The notes beneath the pieces are model-generated. The model did no database searches. It was not told where the DNA came from and saw nothing but the letters and a program-made list of their open reading frames with translations. From the NCBI GenBank assembly GCA_013368445.1, contig JAACJO010000007.1:310001-374000 (forward strand): a stretch of 64,000 bases of DNA. The letters are read 5' to 3'. A program made the position numbers and the translations under genes. This document shows positions 58,340 to 64,000 of the stretch, in pieces. Position 1 is the stretch's first letter. The number at the start of each line of letters is the position of its first letter. The DNA comes from Leucocoprinus leucothites (Eukaryota > Basidiomycota > Agaricomycetes > Agaricales > Agaricaceae).

Positions 58340-60453
58340 TCAATGGGACGTTCTGCCCAACCGATAGTATGCTGTTCCCAAAAAGAGAACCCAAGCAGTA
58401 ACAACCAGGGCAGCAGCGATGGTCGTAAACAGTTGACCACGCCGCCTTTCCGCCACCGAGATCGTAGCCATTTGTGAGGATATACTTGCATGCTCAGAGC
58501 TTGTCGGCTGGTCTGAATTTACCTCATACTGTACTGAGGTACGAGAACCAGGGCTGCCGCTATTCCACCCACCAGATTGCGATGACTGCACGGTATCCTG
58601 GAGCCTTTCCTTGCTGGTATCATTTCTTCGCCACTGCAAAAACGCCAAGAGAATGATGGAGAACATATGAAGTCCGTTGAGAAATAGGAAAATATTCAGG
58701 ACTCGCTGTACAGCTGCAGTGTTTGACTTCTCCTCCGATGTATTGTCTAACAAAAGTCCAGCTAATGTTTGAAAGAGTGTCGTTCCAGTTTGTTCGAGCT
58801 ACACATATCGTGAGTAATGAATTAAATGAACATTGACTCTTTAACATACGCTCTTGTGAGCACCGAGTGCCGTTGACACGTATTTGTGGCTCGCGATCTT
58901 GGGTACAATCACGACAAGCATCACTATACTCAACTTATCAGCACCCTTTGATGCAAAACGCTGAAGAGTAAATATACGTGGTGCATATCCATAACCGAAA
59001 GCAAAGGACAAGACGGCAGGCATTGGGCTAACTGTCCACGCTGGTGGTATTGCCAGCCAAGCATATGCAGACACAGTGAGGGTCGATGATAGAATAAGGA
59101 GATAGGTTGCAATTGGCTGGTTCTTATAGGCGTCCACAACGAATCCACACTTCGATACCAATTTTGAGCCGCTGCCAACGAGAAGAAAAAAAGATTCCTC
59201 ACGATAGGATAGAGTACTATGGGTCCTGCGAGCAGATAAGATGCTTTTATTGCGGCATCTTGCTCTGTTAGCTGATATCGCTTCTCAATTATATTCCTGG
59301 ATATCCGGTTTGAAGCAGATGAGCCAAAAATGATCGAAATGACTCACGCTGCGAGGTGGTTGAAGGGGGACCAGATCATACCGCACAATACATTGAGGAC
59401 TATATAGCTGAGGAATGCTTCGTGTCAGACAACAATCTATTCGAGTCTCCTACTGGTATGCATACGCACGCCCAGAACAAGTCCCCTAGCTCGGCGATCT
59501 CTGTGATTTTCACCTTCCGTTTCTCGGCAGTTTCTTTGAGTGAAAGTGCCTTAGCTGAATTCGCTTGGGCTGTTTGCCTGGCATCGTGTATGAGATCCGG
59601 TGCTTCAAGCTCAGCTCCAGCACCGTCCACTAGCCATCTGGAACATGCAAGGTAGACGAGGTTTATCGCAACAGAAAAACCAGTCAAAAATGTGGCGACA
59701 TAAAACGGAGCGGATGATCCAAAATGAACTGTCAATGGGTATGACGTTCGCGCAGCGATGAACGAGGACCCTTTGCCAGCAACAAGTCCGAGAGCCATTG
59801 ATACGCCAAGGCCATGCGACCTGAAGAAGCGTACTACTATGGTTTCTTGGACCACAGCCAATGGAGTAGCACCGATTCCAAAAATAAATAAGCCCAAGGC
59901 CATCAATCGTACATTTCCCCAAAGTTCACCGATGAGTAGGATAGATTGACCTGTTGAGGTATGAATGGGGACATATATTGGAATCAAATAGTTATGTTAG
60001 CTACCAAAGAAGATGATGCCTGTCGCCAGGATGCTAGCTAAGGTTGTTCCAAGCCTGCTCACGAGTACGCCAGCAAGGAGAGGAGTCCAGGTGCTATTCA
60101 AGCTGTAGGCGGAAAATAGTACACCAAACTCCGCGTGAGATGTTCCAAGTTCTCGTTGAATGCGGCTCTTCAAGGGCCCGAGGATATATCCAGCGCTGAT
60201 TCAAATGCAATAAGGATGTGTATATACCCGGGATATTGAGCACACACTAGTGAACGCCAACGCTCAAGCTACAGACACAAAGCAGAGCAACTGCTCTGAC
60301 CAGAAATGCATGCTTCTTGGTAGCTGAAGTGCGGAGATTCTCGGCATCGGAAGTTGGTACATGCCTACCAAGCAGGGGATCCGTTTCGCTGCTCGCGGAA
60401 GAGTCATCGTGTCGCTCCCCAGGTTCTATTGGCCTCGTTACTGCTCCTGGCAT
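58340..60453 (-). CDS. MFS transporter
   Basis: A major facilitator superfamily carrier of unknown substrate. The chosen start MPGAVTRPIEPGERHDDSSA at 60453 opens a hydrophilic cytosolic tail with a dileucine motif DPLLGRH, then TM1 KHAFLVRAVALLCVCSLSVGV. Splicing gives GPLKSRIQRELGTSHAEFGV LFSAYSL, then TM stretches LMALGLFIFGIGATPLAVVQ, SHGLGVSMALGLVAGKGSSF, FYVATFLTGFSVAINLVYLA, a cytosolic loop of about 60 residues with Lys/Glu (KALSLKETAEKRKVKITEI), and six more TM stretches ending VVTAWVLFLGTAYYRLGRTS. The 'SHGLGVSMALGLVAGKG' block is shared with MFSD1-like and related fungal MFS proteins. About ten exons. The start is less certain than the body, because an upstream frame also runs in. 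Confidence 0.82.
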
Positions 60454-60904
60454 ACCTATTACCTGGTATTCTGGTGAAACTCTGAAGGGGCTGAAAGTCA
60501 GGACCAGGAGGTTCAATACACAAAGATTGGACAGGAAGTGTCTTCTTTGGATTGAAAGCGTAGTCAGGCGTGGGGGGTGGGCAGGCAGGGGAATGGCACG
60601 TATCTGATACTGGCCGATCTGAGCCAGAGTAACCCTCTGAGTGCTCTGATCCGAGTCCACCCCATTTGGGCAAGGCCGATCACTAGGTAACCCATTTAAG
60701 GCCACCTCAAAGGTTGAAGCGATTCGTCAGAAATACATAGCTGGGCTAGAAGCAGTCCAACTGATGGATGTTAAAAACAGATTCGTGTATGTACAACCAA
60801 TAGCGCCCAGAAACTACAGACTACAACAAAAGGTAAATTGCTTGCCATTGGCGTCCGCCGCCATGATGACACTATCGGAAACTTACAAAAACAGCCCTTA
60901 TCGC
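60454..60904. promoter_or_regulatory. MFS promoter and MARVEL-like 3' flank
   Basis: 451 bp between the MFS start and the MARVEL-like stop. Upstream in-frame codons of the MFS frame extend to about 60700 without a convincing exon. No separate gene is supported. Confidence 0.35.
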
Positions 60905-61601
60905 TCAAATAAGCCTCCTCGTGGACTCTCCTGCACTCGCCAATTCACTTTCCTGCTTCCTGTGGAAGTTAGTTGACTTAATCCACAAACAGGTTAGTGC
61001 CAAGGTCAACGTGCACAGCCCGAATTCAGCCCATCCAAGCGCCTCCACCGTCAGAGATTGCCGACATCTGAATAAGATATGATATCACCATCAGCTGCGC
61101 GCGCATCATTGAACACTTCTACCTGTGGATGACTGGCTCCAGGGCGCAGTCGCCACCTCCCCGCGTGTTATGCATTACCCCAGCAGCGGTTCCCTGTTTA
61201 GCCGTAAGCTAACCAAGAAAGAGTACAGAATGGGCTCGTGGTACTGACCCATAATATCGTGGTTATCAAAAGCCACACGACTGAGCTCGCTACGCTCGCC
61301 AGAAATTGACTACCTCTATCAACCATCCAGAGTATGTACGCAGACGAGAATATCGTCGTCCAGGTCGCATTGAATAAGAACATGATCAGACTGACGACAT
61401 CATCATTAAATTTATAATCTGACCAGCAACACCAAAGAATCGGCTTCGTGGGACTCACAGTGAATGGTACCTTTCAGTAGGCCAGGTTCCATGCTCATTC
61501 CCCTTCCCGATCAAGAATGCGGTCAATATCAACTCTGTCATCGCCGACATTGTGATCAAGGAAAACAAAAGGGGGTGATAATTGGCCTTTACAAAGGACA
61601 T
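60905..61601 (-). CDS. Four-TM MARVEL-like membrane protein
   Basis: Four exons (61601-61459, 61390-61249, 61193-61123, 61067-60905) join in phase to 172 residues. The four hydrophobic segments are LLFSLITMSAMTELILTAFL, LLIMFLFNATWTTIFSSAYI LWMV, FLASVASSVVWLLITTILWG TAAG and ALGWAEFGLCTLTLALTCLW. The loop between TM3 and TM4 has GVMHNTRGGGDC then CRQSLTVEALGW, a pattern seen in agaricomycete small TM proteins of the MARVEL-like group; its Cys pair may form a disulfide. The tail is short and hydrophilic, ending ESTRRLI. I know no established function. It may organise plasma-membrane domains, by analogy only. Confidence 0.66.
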
Positions 61602-61698
61602 TTTTCTCGCGTAGGTTTGATATTTTCTATTGCTGGTGCTCTGGCGTTGTAGTTGCTACTCTTTGTTCAACGGCTGTTGTTGGTCAATGCCGGTAGAA

Positions 61699-62068
61699 CT
61701 AGTAATTCGACGGCGCTTCAGCGACTTGGACGGGTCTTTGTGATGAAGAGGTCGCAGGTGAAGAACTCGAGGGACCGGTGGGTGGGGGTGAAGTAAGGTT
61801 ACTCGCTTTTGAGGTAGGAGTTGACACAGTTGGACGCGACGAAACGAGTTTAATCCGACTGCGCAGTAACTGAGATGGACAAGTTCAAGAGGGGAGAGTC
61901 AAGAACGTGTTGTTGTGCCGTTGCAGTGTGCTCTCCAGTCACACTCAAACGCCAGCCTGTAACCCCTCGATGGCGTTTTGATAGCTTCGAGATCATGAAC
62001 TTCTGAAAAGCTTCGAGTGTATCAAACACGTTCTGCAAATATGATTGTTCATGATCACGATGCAGCAC
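61699..62068 (-). other. Possible unresolved protein-coding segment
   Basis: On the minus strand one frame reads NVFDTLEAFQKFMISKLSKR then VTGWRLSVTGEHTATAQQHV before a stop near 61850, and a second frame reads RIKLVSSRPTVSTPTSKASN then SSPATSSSQRPVQVAEAPSN Y with a stop at 61699. Both look protein-like (the second Ser/Thr/Pro-rich), and an acceptor TGCGCAG separates them, but I could not find a donor that keeps frame, nor a start. It may be two exons of one gene, a broken gene, or chance. Confidence 0.3.
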
Positions 62069-63653
62069 AATGAAAGAATATTTTCAGGTCGTTCCCACTG
62101 CGGCTCAAGAGTAGATACCATCGACAAACAGTACCGAGAATCTACAAGGGAGAGATTTGCTTAGAGGAGCGCTCCGCGAGGGGAAGGCAACACACCAAAG
62201 ATGGATTACCAGTTCCATGAATGTCACCAAACTTACACGCCCCCATGCGTCATCCACGTTGTTGGATAACCATTGTGCACGTCAGACCACCTCACAAGCT
62301 CCGTTTGCCGAACAAGTGAAAGCCCAGACTTGTCTGCCCGCCGAGTGTTCGCGACATAAGTCCCGATAGAGAGAAGTCTATGCTCCAATAGGCTTAAACA
62401 TTCTTGAGGCAAAAGAAGCCATGGAGCCGATAAAGGGTCCGCGAAAAAGGTTTGAGTTGACCGGAACTTGCCACGCCAAAAAAGCACCAAGCACGTGGAA
62501 TGGGCGAGGCGGCTGCCAACTCGTGGTTGTGCGGTGGAGTTGAAAAAAGTCGGCGAGTGGCAACGCGCCGTGCGGTGACTCCCCCTTGAGGAAATGATAA
62601 GTTCATAAATCTTTGGGGACGCTAAGTACCCTGGCCCTGGAATGAATATAAATGACGGCAACGGGGAATTGAGACCCTGACCTTGCTGGCCGTTCAGTTT
62701 TGACAAACCGAGGAACAAACGAGCGACCATCGCCCCGAGATGGAGGAAAAGGGAAGCGGTGATCATTTTTGTTGATCGCTGGGCGATAATAGCTCTGTAG
62801 GGAAGTATCTGAAAAAGAACTTAGTGCGAGCGACAGCCGAGTTAACCATTAAAAGTGACTCACATGAGGCGTGCACTTCTTTTAATCGCCAAATCCCCGT
62901 TTCGTGAGTACCCGCCAAGTTCACGAAATGTATGTAGTACATAGAGCGGGAGACCGTCCATGCAATAAAATCGCTTCCATCACCTGGGACCTGGGCCCTC
63001 CAGATTAACCAATGAACAGCAGAACGCGGCCGAAATAAGACGCGGAGTAAGACTTGTTGCGTCCGCACCTCTGAACGTGCAAAGTGAATAGGGAGTGATG
63101 CTCCCGCTAATTTTGAATTCGATTCGCTGACCGCCACCATCAATTATTTTGACACTCCCGCTCTCGACATCCCAGTTCTACGAGACCTTTTTTCCTTTCT
63201 TGAAATTTGGCTCCAAAGAAAATATGATAAGGCGGCGTCCCCTCCACCCACCGGTGAATTTCGAGAAAAGCGAGGCCCTGATTTTTGATCCAGTCGAGGA
63301 AAAAAAAAAGGCGGACATCTGCATACTTAATTGCATCCCTGAGTCCTGAGCCTTTTGTGAAAGAAGTCGATCGCGATTCTCATCTTCTTTGCCCTTTCCC
63401 CAAGTAGCGGTAATTTGTGGCAATGGGTGCGTCATGTTTGAGCCATTGTTTCGACGACGTAGGTCCAAAGTTGGGTTAAAGTTTGTATGCGACTAACATG
63501 CATGTACATGTACTTACAGTTCTCGGAACCGCGCCGATATTGTCGCGATTGTCCACAGCATGTAGCCTTTTCAGAAACAATCACCGGTAAAGAAAAAATT
63601 GGATACCAATCCTGTTACTTCACAGTTTAGTTCTCCGCTCCGCTCCTCATGAA
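62069..63653. other. Gene-poor right-hand region
   Basis: About 1.6 kb. It contains a TATA-like GAATATAAATG near 62642 on the plus strand and a CACGTG at 62492-62497. Open frames of 120-180 codons on the minus strand have no recognisable domain, no sensible composition and no splice continuity. No repeats or RNA genes seen by eye. Confidence 0.35.
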
Positions 63654-64000
63654 TCAAGATCTAGATTTTGCTGTACGATGCATTATTGTTGCAGCATGCT
63701 CTGGTCTGTCGATCCCCTTATCGCGGAAATATGCGTTCAATTGTGAAACGAATCTGACCGAATCCCAGACGCCCTTGAGGTTGGGTTTGTGTGCAATCGG
63801 ATAGCACAAAACCCATGTACGAAATCCCGGTAGGAGGGTTTTGGTATGCTCTAGGATTCTTCCAAAAGGAATCCCAATGTCATGGTCTGGCTGAACAAAC
63901 CACTGGATGTTCGAGGAAATTTTACAGATAATGGTTTTCATTGTCGGAATAACAAGAATAGACCTGGATTTAACGGCCGTAGATGTAAAGGACCCCGACG
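63654..64000 (-). CDS. 3'-terminal exon of an unidentified gene, cut by window edge
   Basis: One minus-strand frame stays open from the right edge to a stop at 63654: ...VIPTMKTIICKISSNIQWFV then QPDHDIGIPFGRILEHTKTL, PGFRTWVLCYPIAHKPNLKG, VWDSVRFVSQLNAYFRDKGI and DRPEHAATIMHRTAKSRS. The composition is protein-like with balanced residues. I recognise no family. It could be the end of a larger gene beyond 64000 or a chance frame. Confidence 0.35.
   Translation of the reverse strand, partial: SGSFTSTAVKSRSILVIPTMKTIICKISSNIQWFVQPDHDIGIPFGRILEHTKTLLPGFRTWVLCYPIAHKPNLKGVWDSVRFVSQLNAYFRDKGIDRPEHAATIMHRTAKSRS

Noticed and set aside
62233..62766. 177-codon minus-strand frame
   Set aside because: Composition is odd, there is no domain, and a likely splice donor and stops interrupt any link to downstream text.
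62763..63143. 126-codon minus-strand frame
   Set aside because: No recognisable motif or splice partner; treated as chance.
1..64000. Transposon or virus-derived sequence
   Set aside because: I looked for reverse transcriptase, integrase and transposase motifs and for long terminal or inverted repeats and saw none.

Overview
This window is nuclear DNA from a filamentous basidiomycete, most likely a mushroom-forming agaricomycete. The genes are densely packed and nearly all are cut by many short GT-AG introns (about 50-70 bp). The proteins are fungal orthologues, and the family flavours (a GH16 glucanase pair, a bZIP gene with a TLHGGTADIS block, W-CC secreted proteins) are those of mushroom fungi. 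I saw no bacterial features, CRISPR, rRNA or convincing tRNA. The coordinates given are gene spans, start codon to stop codon, that include introns; splice sites are stated where I worked them out by reading frame.

Layout, left to right. 1-10826 (+) is most of VPS13, a bridge-like lipid transporter, cut by the left edge. 11025-15405 (-) is a DENN-domain Rab regulator. 16183-18298 (-) is a NIPA-type magnesium transporter, divergent from an AGTRAP-like membrane protein (18569-19301, +). That gene converges, 29 bp away, on REV3, the catalytic subunit of DNA polymerase zeta (19331-25216, -). A glucose-6-phosphate 1-epimerase (25271-26292, -) is divergent from the PP2A scaffold subunit (26909-29074, +). 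Two secreted-protein genes follow (29953-30806 and 31196-32022, +), then RPS24 (+), ARP1/centractin (-), a Cys-rich membrane protein (+), an SVIP-like small protein (+) and GPI2 (+).

The second half holds a bZIP factor (38875-40367, -), APC4 (40931-44076, -), the DEAD-box helicase DRS1 (+), a RasGEF with an embedded GTPase-like domain (47512-51250, -) divergent from a SurE-type phosphatase (+), a tandem pair of GH16 endo-beta-glucanases (-), RPL15 (-), an MFS transporter (-), a four-TM MARVEL-like protein (-), and a gene-poor right end of about 2 kb with one unresolved and one edge-truncated candidate.

Most genes are housekeeping and do not form one pathway: membrane traffic and lipid transfer (VPS13, DENN, ARP1, GPI2), ribosome production (RPS24, RPL15, DRS1), cell-cycle and signalling control (PP2A-A, APC4, RasGEF), DNA damage tolerance (REV3). 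The accessory part is the secreted and wall-related set. I found no convincing new multi-gene system. The best leads are the GTPase-RasGEF architecture, the W-CC secreted protein, the small unannotated-type proteins reconstructed here, and CACGTG palindromes that, as far as I could see by eye, lie only in non-coding upstream DNA.
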